Assembly (NCBI GenBank): GCA_045652425.1
Contig: JAZRUG010000015.1
Coordinates: 1 to 64,000 of the forward strand
Source of the DNA: RGIG1995 sp045652425
Lineage (GTDB): Bacteria > Bacillota > Clostridia > Oscillospirales > CAG-272
Length of the DNA: 64,000 nt
Direction: 5' to 3'
A program made the position numbers and the translations under genes. The notes beneath the pieces are model-generated. The model had not been told where the DNA came from and did no database searches. It saw nothing but the letters and a program-made list of their open reading frames with translations. Shown one piece after another: positions 44,490-53,232 of this stretch. Numbering within the stretch: position 1 is the first letter of the stretch; every line of letters starts with the position of its first letter.

Positions 44490-44720
44490 TTATTCTCCGA
44501 CAACATCGGAAAGATAGTTTACAACGTCGCCTACAGTAACAAATTTGTGAATTTCTTCGTCCTTGATTTCAATGTCAAACTTTTCCTCGCATGAAAGAAC
44601 AAGATCTGCAAGTTCGAGAGAGTTGATTCCCAAATCGCCTACGAGCTCACTCTTCATTGTAATTTCATCGGGATTGATCTGAAGTGCTTCTTCCAAAAGT
44701 TCTTTTACCTTTTCAAACAT
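44490..44720 (-). CDS. Acyl carrier protein
   Basis: A small acidic carrier of fatty-acid or related acyl chains. ATG 44720 with GGAGAA upstream gives 76 residues, the normal ACP length. The phosphopantetheine serine lies in DLGINSLELADLV (residue about 36), with Asn where most ACPs have Asp before it. No fatty-acid synthesis genes are adjacent, so it could serve the main FAS or a specialised pathway. A consensus promoter at 44867-44895 leaves a leader of about 140 nt. Confidence 0.88.
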   Translation of the reverse strand: MFEKVKELLEEALQINPDEITMKSELVGDLGINSLELADLVLSCEEKFDIEIKDEEIHKFVTVGDVVNYLSDVVGE

Positions 44721-44866
44721 AAAATTCTCCATTCCCGGCAGCATAATTATAGTTTTGTTTTTTTAAGAAACATTCTTACCAAGGGTCTGCCGGAATCCTC
44801 GGCTGTTTCAATTATTAACATAAAATATGTCGTATTCCCATAACAAAAACACGACTGCTTTCACCA

Positions 44867-44895
44867 ATTATATCAAACGAATATTATTTTGTCAA
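44867..44895 (-). promoter_or_regulatory. Consensus sigma-A promoter for the acyl carrier protein
   Basis: On the minus strand perfect TTGACA, a 17-bp spacer and perfect TATAAT. The 44721-45031 gap otherwise holds only the ACP leader and the divergent NfeD promoter. Confidence 0.8.
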
Positions 44896-44968
44896 CAAGT
44901 TTTATTCGCCTAAAAAAATTTGTTGATTTACACCAAAATAAAGCCCCTATTTTCTTCTACTATAAATA

Positions 44969-44997
44969 TTTACAACAGTTAACGTATATGATATAAT
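44969..44997 (+). promoter_or_regulatory. Sigma-A promoter for the NfeD-stomatin pair
   Basis: TTTACA, a 17-bp spacer and perfect TATAAT, about 35 nt before the start codon. Confidence 0.75.
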
Positions 44998-45031
44998 TAA
45001 ATAAATAACATATATATAGGAGGCGTTTGTT

Positions 45032-45475
45032 ATGATAGAGTATATGCCTTACGTTTGGGCTGCGGTAACCGTACTGGCTATAGTAGTCGAATGTATTGTC
45101 GGTGATCTTGTAACGATATGGTTTATTCCTACAGGAATTCTGTCTGTCATTCTTTCACTTTTACCTTTTAATATTCCGGTATGGCTTCAAGTATTGATTT
45201 TTCTTACCCTCTCAACTGTGCTGGTTATTATGTCAAAAACACTCTGGAAAAAGCTTTTCCAAAAAACTCCCTTGGTAAAAACCAACCTTGATACAGTTGT
45301 AGGAAACGAAGCTCTCGTTGTTGAAAAAATAGACAACATCGAAGGCAAGGGCGCAGTTAAAATTTTTGGCAAAGTTTGGTCTGCGCTTTCAGAAGACGGT
45401 TCTATTATTGATAAAAACGAACTTGTTACCGTAAAAGAAATTCGCGGCGTAAAGCTCGTTTGCATAAAAAAATAA
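45032..45475 (+). CDS. NfeD-like membrane protein
   Basis: 147 residues with two or three hydrophobic segments (about 5-70) and a C-terminal OB-fold-like domain (about 85-145) containing VVGNEALVVEKIDN and GKVWSALSEDGS, the NfeD pattern. NfeD proteins partner with SPFH proteins in membrane microdomains. The stomatin-like gene begins 20 nt downstream, the conserved pairing. Confidence 0.88.
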   Translation: MIEYMPYVWAAVTVLAIVVECIVGDLVTIWFIPTGILSVILSLLPFNIPVWLQVLIFLTLSTVLVIMSKTLWKKLFQKTPLVKTNLDTVVGNEALVVEKIDNIEGKGAVKIFGKVWSALSEDGSIIDKNELVTVKEIRGVKLVCIKK

Positions 45476-45495
45476 TTTTTTGGAGGTTTTATTTT

Positions 45496-46419
45496 ATGAC
45501 AGGATTTATTATTGGAGCTGTTATAGTACTGTTCCTTATTATCGTAAGTAATATACACATTGTTCCTCAAGCTTACGGTTTCGTTGTTGAACGTCTCGGT
45601 GCCTATAGTTCTACCTGGACTACGGGTATCCATTTCAAGATTCCCTTTATTGACAAAGTTTCAAAAAAGGTTACCCTTATGGAACAGGTTGCGGACTTTC
45701 CCCCCCAACCAGTTATCACAATGGATAACGTAAGAATGCAGATAGATACCGTTATTTTCTATCAGATAACCGACTGTAAGCTCTACACCTACGGTGTTAC
45801 TAACCCCATCGCCGCTATCGAAAATCTTACTGCTACGACGTTGCGTAATATTATAGGTGAGCTTGAACTTGACGCCACACTTACTTCAAGAGATATCATT
45901 AACACGAAAATGCGCGCTATTCTTGATGAAGCAACTGACCCTTGGGGTATTAAGGTTAACAGAGTTGAGCTTAAGAATATTATTCCGCCTAAAGAAATTC
46001 AAGATGCTATGGAAAAACAGATGAAAGCAGAACGCGAAAGACGTGAGCTTATCTTGCGTGCAGAGGGTGAAAAGAATTCTCAAATTCTTGTTTCCGAAGG
46101 TAGAAAGCAATCTATGATCCTTGAAGCAGAAGCTAAAAAACAAGCGGCTATTCTTGAAGCAGAAGCATTGAAAGAAACAAAAATTCTTGAAGCTGCCGGT
46201 GAAGCCGAGGCTATTCTTAAAATCCAGGAAGCAAATGCAACGGGTATCAAGCTTCTTAACGAGGCTGCCCCCACTAAAGAAATTGTTGCCTTGAAGGGCC
46301 TTGAAGCATTCGTTGAAGCTGCTAACGGTAACGCGACGAAGATTATTATACCAAGTGAAATACAGTCGCTTGCGGGTCTTGCAACATCTGCATCCGAGCT
46401 TATGAAATCGGACAAATAA
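45496..46419 (+). CDS. SPFH/Band 7 stomatin-like protein
   Basis: ATG 45496 after TGGAGG gives 307 residues. An N-terminal membrane helix (about 2-20) is followed by the SPFH domain (about 25-190: QAYGFVVERLGAYSSTW, NIIGELELDATLTSRD, GIKVNRVELKNIIPP). A long Ala/Glu-rich coiled coil (about 190-260) drives ring assembly, and LKGLEAFVEAANG follows at the end. With NfeD it forms a QmcA/YbbK-type scaffold thought to organise membrane proteins and proteases. Confidence 0.92.
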   Translation: MTGFIIGAVIVLFLIIVSNIHIVPQAYGFVVERLGAYSSTWTTGIHFKIPFIDKVSKKVTLMEQVADFPPQPVITMDNVRMQIDTVIFYQITDCKLYTYGVTNPIAAIENLTATTLRNIIGELELDATLTSRDIINTKMRAILDEATDPWGIKVNRVELKNIIPPKEIQDAMEKQMKAERERRELILRAEGEKNSQILVSEGRKQSMILEAEAKKQAAILEAEALKETKILEAAGEAEAILKIQEANATGIKLLNEAAPTKEIVALKGLEAFVEAANGNATKIIIPSEIQSLAGLATSASELMKSDK

Positions 46420-46432
46420 TTTACAAAAACAT

Positions 46433-46467
46433 TTTACGGCGAGGGATTTTCCCCCGCCGTTTTTTTG
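46433..46467 (+). terminator. Terminator of the NfeD-stomatin operon
   Basis: ACGGCGAGGG, ATTTT and CCCCCGCCGT followed by a seven-T run. Confidence 0.85.
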
Positions 46468-46584
46468 TTTGTATTCACCTTAAGACCTTTTTGAAAAAAG
46501 GTCTTAAGAATCCCAAAAACTTTGAATAAACGCATAAACAAGCAGAGTATCTTCGTAGGGGATGGCGCCCTCGACATCCCATTT

Positions 46585-46641
46585 AAAAGTTTTTGCGGTT
46601 TCCAAAGGGGCTTTTTTCAAAAACCCTCTTTGGTGTGGGTT
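46585..46641. repeat. Intergenic repeat, inverted relative to 54498-54553
   Basis: AAAAGTTTTTGCGGTTTCCA and the following AAAGGGGCTTTTTTCAAAAA and CTTTGGTGTGGGTT match the reverse complement of 54498-54553 at most positions. It has no coding potential. Confidence 0.55.
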
Positions 46642-46679
46642 CGGGAGCAACGCTCCTGACTGTCTGTTACTCATAAAAC

Positions 46680-46880
46680 AAAAAAACACTCGGCTATATT
46701 TCTATAACCGAGTGCCTTTTATTAAGCCCCACCGGGCCGTGTAAACGGAAATTAAGCAACCCTGCATGTGCAAGGCGGTGCCCTCTTCAATAGTTTGTGC
46801 TACCAGCTTCCCTCTATACACGTATAATAGGCACATAGGAGGAGGTCTGCATTCCCCATACCGAAAGTCCGGGCTCCTTT
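46680..46880 (-). ncRNA. Candidate structured RNA, possibly 6S-like
   Basis: On the minus strand an RNA of about 160 nt beginning near GGAGCCCGG (46877) and ending near CCCGGTGGGGCTT can close on itself (AGCCC with GGGCT). It has inner pairing of ATGTGC with GCACAT and a TATACGTGTATA hairpin. A strong terminator follows (GCACTCGGTTATA, GAAA, TATAGCCGAGTG, T run; 46714-46679). No ORF fits. The rod-like shape suggests 6S RNA, but I could not match its signature with certainty. SRP RNA is excluded by lack of the GGAAGGAAGCAGC loop. Confidence 0.4.
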
Positions 46881-46984
46881 AATAATTTGTGGGTTTAATT
46901 ACCCGTTTATCACAAACAAAGCAGGAATACTATTATTGTATTCAAACGATAAAATTTAATTACTGTAATTTTTTTGAATAAATT

Positions 46985-47281
46985 TTAGTTTGCGTCGTAA
47001 TCGATTTCGTCAAAGAGCATATCTTCAAAAATCTCTGCCACTTTTTCAAATTCATCATCATCATCGATAGTAACAAGAAGTTCTTCTCCGTCTTTGTCCA
47101 CTTCGAGCTTAAGAACAACGTATTCCTGTTCTTCAGCATCTTTCTTTTCGGGATCATATGGTACAAGCGCTACGTAGGTAGTGCCGTCTATTTCCTGACT
47201 TGCAATAAGCTCAAATTCGCTTTCGTTGCCCTCTTCGTCTGTTAATGTAAATATTTCATCACCCATAAATTCTTCTGCCAT
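46985..47281 (-). CDS. DUF1292 protein (YrzB-like)
   Basis: A 98-residue, strongly acidic cytoplasmic protein. IFTLTDEEGNESEFELIAS and YVALVPYDPEK followed by a D/E-rich tail fit DUF1292, a small Firmicutes family of unknown function often encoded near ruvX. Here ruvX is 7.7 kb away. Its start at 47281 follows AGAGAGG. It lies downstream of the AI-2E family gene on the same strand. Confidence 0.85.
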   Translation of the reverse strand: MAEEFMGDEIFTLTDEEGNESEFELIASQEIDGTTYVALVPYDPEKKDAEEQEYVVLKLEVDKDGEELLVTIDDDDEFEKVAEIFEDMLFDEIDYDAN

Positions 47282-47380
47282 TGGTTTGTACCTCTCTTAT
47301 CTATAATATCTTTAAATTTCTTACAATATAATCATAGCCGATTTACACCGAATTGTCAATACGTTTCTTATTTAGTTTTC

Positions 47381-48586
47381 TTATGTTTTTTCCGCTGTTT
47401 CCTTAATTTCAGCGTCTTTTTTCTCTTCACTCGGTTCAACGCTCGGTTCAGTTACCTGAACGCTGTTTTGGGGACTGTTCTTTCTTTCAATATCTTCTCT
47501 AATTATACGGTATACCGCCGAGAATAACGGAACGCCCACAAGCATACCGACAACACCGTAGCAACCACCGCCAACCGTTACCGCAACAAGCACCCACAAT
47601 CCCGGAAGTCCTATAGATGAACCAACTACTTTAGGATAAATTATGTTACCTTCAAGCTGTTGCAAAATAAGTATGAACACTATAAACCAAAGCGCTTTTA
47701 CGGGAGATACCGTAAGTATCATCAAAGCACCGGTTATTGCACCTATATACGCACCTGCAATAGGTATCAGTGCAGTTACTGCGATCAATGCGCCTATCAT
47801 AGTTGCAAACGGGAAACCAAATACCAACATTCCCAGAGTACAAAGTACACCTAAAATAACAGCTTCGGTTATCTGCCCTACGAAAAATTTGCTGAATGAA
47901 TCGTTCAATATTTCTAAAAAGTAGAAAACTTTGCCATATACTTTTTCGGGAAAATAATTTTCAGCAAGTTTTCTGAATTGTCTTTTTAGTCTGTCTTTAT
48001 CAAGAAGCAAATATATCGAGAAGATAAGACCGAGTACACCTGTTATCACTCCCGAAACAATTCCGACAACGGTTTTTGCAACGGTATTTACAACGTCTCC
48101 TACACCGTTTGTTACAAGAGTTACAAACTGGCCTATCTTTGATTCCCAGTCTATTGCCGCCAAATACTCAATAACTTTGTCCGGTATAAAGTCCCAGTTC
48201 TGCGCTTTTTCAATAAATTCTTTCATAAGTGCAGGTACCCTTGATGCAAACGACAGCATAATTTGAATGCAAGATATGAGCTGTGGGACTATCAACCAAA
48301 CTACTGCCGCCAACACAACTATTACCGTCAAAAAGGCAAAAACCATACACAATGGGCGCCTCATTTTTGAAATAGCTTTAGCATTTCTTTTCGGGAAAAA
48401 ACACTTTTCATAACGCTTCATCAATATGTTGACTATATAAGCAATAATCCCACCTATAATCAGAGGGTTCATTGCGGCAATTACTACACCTAAAAAAGTG
48501 ATAAAAGGCTGCCAATACAATATAGCCAAAAACAGACCGAATACGCATAAAGCTATTTTTAGCGCTTTTTTCCAATCAAATTTCAT
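47381..48586 (-). CDS. AI-2E family transporter (PerM/YtvI-like)
   Basis: A 401-residue membrane protein with about eight hydrophobic segments. The family fingerprint is present: FYFLEILNDSFSKFFVGQI, then GFPFATMIGALIAVTALIPI and GAYIGAITG, and the C-terminal LEGNIIYPKVVGSSIGLPGL. Members are proposed exporters of AI-2, Na+/H+ antiporters or other small-molecule permeases; specificity is open. A C-terminal Glu/Lys/Ser-rich tail (about 370-401) is cytoplasmic. Start after AAGGAAG, with a TTGCAA-N17-TATAAT promoter upstream. Confidence 0.88.
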   Translation of the reverse strand: MKFDWKKALKIALCVFGLFLAILYWQPFITFLGVVIAAMNPLIIGGIIAYIVNILMKRYEKCFFPKRNAKAISKMRRPLCMVFAFLTVIVVLAAVVWLIVPQLISCIQIMLSFASRVPALMKEFIEKAQNWDFIPDKVIEYLAAIDWESKIGQFVTLVTNGVGDVVNTVAKTVVGIVSGVITGVLGLIFSIYLLLDKDRLKRQFRKLAENYFPEKVYGKVFYFLEILNDSFSKFFVGQITEAVILGVLCTLGMLVFGFPFATMIGALIAVTALIPIAGAYIGAITGALMILTVSPVKALWFIVFILILQQLEGNIIYPKVVGSSIGLPGLWVLVAVTVGGGCYGVVGMLVGVPLFSAVYRIIREDIERKNSPQNSVQVTEPSVEPSEEKKDAEIKETAEKT

Positions 48587-48636
48587 TTATTATAACTTCC
48601 TTTACATAATCAAATGTCATAACGTTTTGCCTAACA

Positions 48637-48665
48637 ATTATACCGCTGTTTTTACGTTTTTGCAA
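48637..48665 (-). promoter_or_regulatory. Sigma-A promoter for the AI-2E family gene
   Basis: On the minus strand TTGCAA, a 17-bp spacer and perfect TATAAT, about 50 nt before the start codon. Confidence 0.7.
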
Positions 48666-48675
48666 CACAAAATTG

Positions 48676-49131
48676 TTATGAATTTTTTAATTTTTCAAAT
48701 AGCGCGTAGCAACCTTTTAACACGTCGGACTCCGTAGCTTCAAAATTCCCCGTATACCAAGGATCAGCAACGTCGCGCGGTTCGTCCGTATAATCAAGTA
48801 AAAGAGAAATCTTGTTTTCGGTATCGTCGCCAAATATGCGCTTCATATTACGCAGGTTGTATGAATCCATACCAATTATAAGGTCATATTTTTTGTAATC
48901 GGAAGGGGTTATCTGCACCGCCCTCTTTTTTGAAAAGTCAACGTTATATTTTCGCAAAACCTGCCTTGTTCCGTAATGCACAGGATTGCCTATCTCTTCT
49001 GTAGAAGTAGCGGCGGATTCAATATAAAACTCTGAAGATAATCCGGCATCGCTTACTATTTTTTTCATTATAAATTCTGCCATAGGACTTCTGCAAATAT
49101 TGCCATGGCAGACAAATAAAATCTTGGTCAT
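48676..49131 (-). CDS. Low-molecular-weight protein-tyrosine-phosphatase
   Basis: 151 residues, the typical size. The P-loop is FVCHGNICRSPMAE (nucleophile Cys at about residue 8) and the general acid lies in VADPWYTG. LIIGMDSYNLRNM is the usual third motif. It dephosphorylates phosphotyrosine, perhaps on a BY-kinase or arginine-phosphate proteins; no kinase gene is nearby. It is divergent from the tRNA gene. Confidence 0.92.
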   Translation of the reverse strand: MTKILFVCHGNICRSPMAEFIMKKIVSDAGLSSEFYIESAATSTEEIGNPVHYGTRQVLRKYNVDFSKKRAVQITPSDYKKYDLIIGMDSYNLRNMKRIFGDDTENKISLLLDYTDEPRDVADPWYTGNFEATESDVLKGCYALFEKLKNS

Positions 49132-49216
49132 TTTGTTTCACCCCGAAGTAAGTATAACACATACGCTAAATAAGTGCAACAAAAAACAAAACAAATGAAA
49201 ATAATAAAAAAAGTAC

Positions 49217-49245
49217 TTGACAATATTGCATTGTTTTGCTATAAT
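49217..49245 (+). promoter_or_regulatory. Consensus promoter of the tRNA-Thr gene
   Basis: Perfect TTGACA (49217-49222), a 17-bp spacer and perfect TATAAT (49240-49245), 16 nt before the mature 5' end. Confidence 0.85.
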
Positions 49246-49261
49246 GTTTTCTCGGTGGAAT

Positions 49262-49337
<76 letters not shown>

Positions 49338-49372
49338 AAAAAAGCCTGTTCAAATGAACAGGCTTTTTTCAA
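49338..49372 (+). terminator. Terminator after tRNA-Thr
   Basis: AAAAAGCCTGTTC, AAAT and GAACAGGCTTTTTT directly behind the tRNA. Confidence 0.85.
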
Positions 49373-49403
49373 CCAAATAATGCCGCTTGGGAGTTTATTT
49401 TTT

Positions 49404-50072
49404 ATGAGAAAGATTAGACTATTACTTTCGGGAAAAACAAGAATAGAATATTATATTGATGCCGTTGAACGTTTGGGAGCTGAAGCTATCTCTGACTACC
49501 CACCCACAATAGATACCCAATATGACGGACTTATACTGTGCGGCGGCAGCGACGTTAATCCAAAATATTATAATGAAGAAATAAACGGTTCAGTTAATAT
49601 AGACAACGAGCGCGACGAGATTGAATTTGCACTCCTAAAGGCATATATTGACGCAGGAAAGCCCGTTTTTGGTATATGTCGTGGATTTCAGTTAATAAAT
49701 ATTTATTTCGGCGGTACACTTTATCAAGACATCAAAGAAGCTGATCTACATAAACGTATCAACAAAATAGACTCCGTTCACTCAATTACTGCCAATGAAA
49801 ACAGTATAGTTGGTAGACTTTACGGTCAAAATGTTTCTATCAACAGTGCGCATCACCAAGCACTTAAAGATTTAGGAAAAGGACTTCGCGCAACTGCATA
49901 TTGGCAAGATAAATACATTGAAGCTATTGAACATACGGAATTACCCATTTTTGCAGTTCAATGGCACCCTGAAAGAACTTGTTTCAGTATGGCGAGAAAC
50001 GATACATGCGACGGCTCAAAACTGTTTGAATATTTTATTAAATTATGTGAAGAATATAGAGATAATAGGTAA
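49404..50072 (+). CDS. C26-family gamma-glutamyl hydrolase, second copy
   Basis: ATG 49404 with TTGGGAG upstream gives 222 residues; longer readings would run back into the tRNA. It has LCGGSDVNPKYY, the nucleophile in FGICRGFQLINIYFGG, SAHHQALKDLG and the catalytic pair in FAVQWHPERT. It is the same family as 11557-12234 but clearly diverged, so the two probably have different gamma-glutamyl substrates. It stands alone, ended by a strong bidirectional hairpin. Confidence 0.85.
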   Translation: MRKIRLLLSGKTRIEYYIDAVERLGAEAISDYPPTIDTQYDGLILCGGSDVNPKYYNEEINGSVNIDNERDEIEFALLKAYIDAGKPVFGICRGFQLINIYFGGTLYQDIKEADLHKRINKIDSVHSITANENSIVGRLYGQNVSINSAHHQALKDLGKGLRATAYWQDKYIEAIEHTELPIFAVQWHPERTCFSMARNDTCDGSKLFEYFIKLCEEYRDNR

Positions 50073-50078
50073 AACACA

Positions 50079-50118
50079 AAATGCGGTATATGGCTAAAAA
50101 ACCATATACCGCTTATTT
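50079..50118. terminator. Convergent terminator between the C26 hydrolase and adhE
   Basis: GCGGTATATGG, CTAAAAAA and CCATATACCGC form a perfect 11-bp stem with A/T-rich tails on both sides. Confidence 0.8.
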
Positions 50119-52782
50119 TTATTTCTTTTTAGATGTTTTAATATCTGCTTCGGTAGGCTTCGCTGTTTCTACAAAATGGTTACCGTAGTATGCATTAAGG
50201 TACATTTGCTTAATTTCGCTCATAAGGGGATAACGGGGATTAGCACCTGTACACTGGTCATCGAACGCCTGTTCAACCATATCGTCAAGACGCTCAAGGA
50301 AGTCCTTTTCGTCGATACCGTAGTCCTTGATAGTCTTTTTAATACCAACGCGTTCCTTAAGTTCGTTAATAGCTTGAATAAGCTTTTCAAGCTTTTCTTC
50401 GTCGGTCTTACCGCCGAGATTGAGATAATCGGCAATCTCTGCATAACGAGCAAGTGTGTGAGGATGATCGTACTGCGAGAAAGTACCCATCTTTGCGGGC
50501 GCTTCAGCCGCATTAAAACGAAGCACTTCTTCAATCATAAGAGCATTAGCAACGCCGTGAGGTAAATGGTGGAATGCGCCGAGTTTATGAGCCATAGAGT
50601 GACATACACCGAGGAATGCATTGGCAAACGCCATACCTGCCATTGTTGCAGCATTAGCCATCTTTTCACGCGCTTCTACGTCGGTTTGACCATTGTCGTA
50701 TGCACGGGGCAAATATTTGAAAATGTTCTTAAGAGCCTGAAGCGCAAGACCGTCGGTATAGTCTGTCGCAAGCATTGCTGCATAGGCCTCAACTGCATGG
50801 GTAACCGCGTCAATACCCGATGCGGCAGTAAGTCCTTTAGGCGCACTCATATGGAAGTCTGTATCAATAATCGCCATATCAGGAAGCAATTCATAGTCGG
50901 CAAGAGGATATTTTACCCCTGTCTTTTCGTCTGTTATAACAGCAAACGGTGTAACCTCGGAACCTGTACCCGCAGAGGTAGGAATCGCGATAAAGTATGC
51001 CTTTTCACCCATCTTGGGGAAGGTATATACACGCTTACGTATATCAATAAAGCGCATCGCCATATCCATAAAGTCTGCCTCGGGATGCTCGTAGAGCACC
51101 CACATAATCTTTGCGGCATCCATTGCTGAACCGCCACCAAGGGCGATAATAGTATCGGGCGCAAACGCCGTCATCTGTTTAGCGCCCTCGGTAGCATTAG
51201 CGAGGGTGGGATCTGGCTGAACATTAAAGAACGTAGTATGTGCAATACCCATTTCGTCAAGCTTATCAGTTATCGGTTTTGTGTAGCCATTCTGATAGAG
51301 AAACGTATCGGTTACTATAAACGCTTTTTTTGCACCGCGTACACTTCTGAGTTCATCGAGTGCTACAGGCAAACAACCTTTCTTTATGTATACCTTTTCA
51401 GGCGCACGGAACCAAAGCATATTTTCCCTTCTTTCAGCTACTGTTTTAATATTTAAGAGGTGCTTTACACCTACGTTTTCAGATACGCTGTTGCCGCCCC
51501 ATGAGCCGCACCCCAAGGTAAGCGACGGTGCAAGTTTAAAGTTATAGAGGTCTCCTATACCGCCGTGCGATGAGGGGGTATTTACGAGAACACGGCAAGT
51601 CTTCATACGGGCTGTGAACTCTGCAAGCTTTTCTTGCTCGGTCATTTCGTTAAGATATACACTTGATGTATGTCCGTATCCGCCGTCAGCCACAAGCTGT
51701 TCAGCCTTGTTAAGAGCATCGCCGAAATCCTTCGCCTTGTACATAGCAAGTACGGGACTGAGCTTTTCGTGAGCAAATTCTTCGGAAAGGTCTACACTTT
51801 CAACCTCACCTATAAGAATCTTTGTGCCTTCGGGAACGGTTATGTCGGCAAGTTCTGCGATTTTAGAAGCAGGCTGCCCTACTATCTTCGCATTAAGTGC
51901 GCCGTCTATTATAATCGTCTTGCGAACCTTTTCGGTTTCTTTGGGATTAAGGAAATAACAGCCGCGTTTAGCAAACTCTTTTTTCACTGCACCGTAAACG
52001 CTTTCAAGAACGATAACCGACTGCTCAGAAGCGCATATCATACCGTTATCAAAAGTTTTCGAATGTATAATTGAGTTAACCGCCAAAAGAATATCGGCTG
52101 AATCATCTATTATAGCGGGTGTGTTCCCTGCGCCAACACCAAGGGCGGGCTTACCGCTGGAATATGCCGCCTTAACCATACCGGGACCGCCCGTAGCCAA
52201 TATTATGTCTGCATCTTTCATAACCGTGTTGGTTAACTCCAACGACGGAACGTCTATCCACGCAATAATTTCTTCGGGTGCACCTGCCGCAACAGCTGCT
52301 TCAAGAACTAACTTTGCAGCCGCAATAGTGCTGTTCTTCGCTCTAGGGTGAGGACTAATGATGATTGCATTGCGGGTTTTGAGAGCAATAAGACACTTAA
52401 AAATTGCGGTTGAGGTAGGATTAGTAGTAGGAATAACCGCTGCGATAACACCTAAAGGTTCTGCTATTTTCTTGACTCCGTAAGCTTTATCTTCTTCAAT
52501 TACGCCACAAGTCTTGGTGTTTTTATAGGCGTTATAAATATATTCGGAAGCGTAGTTGTTTTTGATAACCTTGTCTTCTACGACTCCCATTCCTGTTTCT
52601 TCAACTGCCATTTTAGCGAGGGGAATTCTGGCTTTATTTGCCGCTGACGCTGCTGCAAGAAAAATCTTATCTACCTGTTCCTGGGTAAAAGTAGAAAACT
52701 TTTTCTGCGCTTCTCTTGTGCGCGCAATCGCTTCTTCCAGTTTTTCCACGCTATCTACTAAAGTATAGTTCTTTGTTTTCAT
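50119..52782 (-). CDS. adhE: Bifunctional acetaldehyde-CoA/alcohol dehydrogenase
   Basis: This enzyme makes ethanol from acetyl-CoA in two NADH-dependent steps and assembles into spirosomes. ATG 52782 after GGAGG gives 887 residues. The N-terminal ALDH half (about 1-440) has its nucleophile in TFDNGMICASEQS and GVGAGNTPAIID. The C-terminal iron-ADH half (about 455-870) has ALGGGSAMDAAKIMW and the metal-binding CHSMAHKLGAFHHLPHGVAN. It marks fermentative, anaerobic metabolism. Two overlapping palindromes lie about 72-100 nt upstream, suggesting redox or metabolite control. Confidence 0.96.
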   Translation of the reverse strand: MKTKNYTLVDSVEKLEEAIARTREAQKKFSTFTQEQVDKIFLAAASAANKARIPLAKMAVEETGMGVVEDKVIKNNYASEYIYNAYKNTKTCGVIEEDKAYGVKKIAEPLGVIAAVIPTTNPTSTAIFKCLIALKTRNAIIISPHPRAKNSTIAAAKLVLEAAVAAGAPEEIIAWIDVPSLELTNTVMKDADIILATGGPGMVKAAYSSGKPALGVGAGNTPAIIDDSADILLAVNSIIHSKTFDNGMICASEQSVIVLESVYGAVKKEFAKRGCYFLNPKETEKVRKTIIIDGALNAKIVGQPASKIAELADITVPEGTKILIGEVESVDLSEEFAHEKLSPVLAMYKAKDFGDALNKAEQLVADGGYGHTSSVYLNEMTEQEKLAEFTARMKTCRVLVNTPSSHGGIGDLYNFKLAPSLTLGCGSWGGNSVSENVGVKHLLNIKTVAERRENMLWFRAPEKVYIKKGCLPVALDELRSVRGAKKAFIVTDTFLYQNGYTKPITDKLDEMGIAHTTFFNVQPDPTLANATEGAKQMTAFAPDTIIALGGGSAMDAAKIMWVLYEHPEADFMDMAMRFIDIRKRVYTFPKMGEKAYFIAIPTSAGTGSEVTPFAVITDEKTGVKYPLADYELLPDMAIIDTDFHMSAPKGLTAASGIDAVTHAVEAYAAMLATDYTDGLALQALKNIFKYLPRAYDNGQTDVEAREKMANAATMAGMAFANAFLGVCHSMAHKLGAFHHLPHGVANALMIEEVLRFNAAEAPAKMGTFSQYDHPHTLARYAEIADYLNLGGKTDEEKLEKLIQAINELKERVGIKKTIKDYGIDEKDFLERLDDMVEQAFDDQCTGANPRYPLMSEIKQMYLNAYYGNHFVETAKPTEADIKTSKKK

Positions 52783-52853
52783 TTTTATTTCCTCCAAACA
52801 AAAACTGTAACCTTATTTTAATAACTTCTTCCCCATTTGACAATTCTTAATTG

Positions 52854-52881
52854 TGATAATCGATATTATCAATATTGATAA
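52854..52881. promoter_or_regulatory. Overlapping palindromic operators upstream of adhE
   Basis: TGATAAT-CGAT-ATTATCA (52854-52871) overlaps the perfect palindrome TTATCAATATTGATAA (52866-52881). A related half, TTATCAATATTATA, lies near 52971, and CTTAATATTAAG at about 52909. This suggests binding by a dimeric regulator such as Rex or a CRP/FNR-type protein. The rest of the 52783-53230 gap shows nothing else except the SprT-side terminator. Confidence 0.5.
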
Positions 52882-53189
52882 GGGGTGTAGCGAAACAAAT
52901 CCACGCTCTTAATATTAAGAAAATGGGATAAATAGTATATTTATATGTATGTTATCAATATTATATTTATGGATATTTAAACAGTTTTTCCATTATCTTA
53001 TGTTTGGGAAAATATTTTCAAGAAACTTGTTTTTTTAAAATAATAGAATCTTTTTCTTGCTATATTGGTATACAAAACACTAAAACTGACAAAAAGTAGT
53101 TATTGAAGCAGAAGTATGCGACTATACATCTGCGGGAAATGAATAACTATCCAACAGCAAATATTTCTGTATGTATTTTTAATAAGAAA

Positions 53190-53232
53190 AGGCGGTTATA
53201 AATGCAACAAGTTTGCTTTATAACCGCTGTTT
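53190..53232 (-). terminator. Terminator of the SprT-like gene
   Basis: On the minus strand GCGGTTATAAA, a 14-nt loop and TTTATAACCGC, then CTTTTC. Confidence 0.65.

Noticed and set aside
46680..46880. SRP RNA as identity of the structured RNA
   Set aside because: The invariant GGAAGGAAGCAGC-type helix 8 loop is missing on both strands.
50566..51129. 187-residue plus-strand frame inside adhE
   Set aside because: It is the antisense shadow of a strongly conserved coding region with no ribosome binding site.
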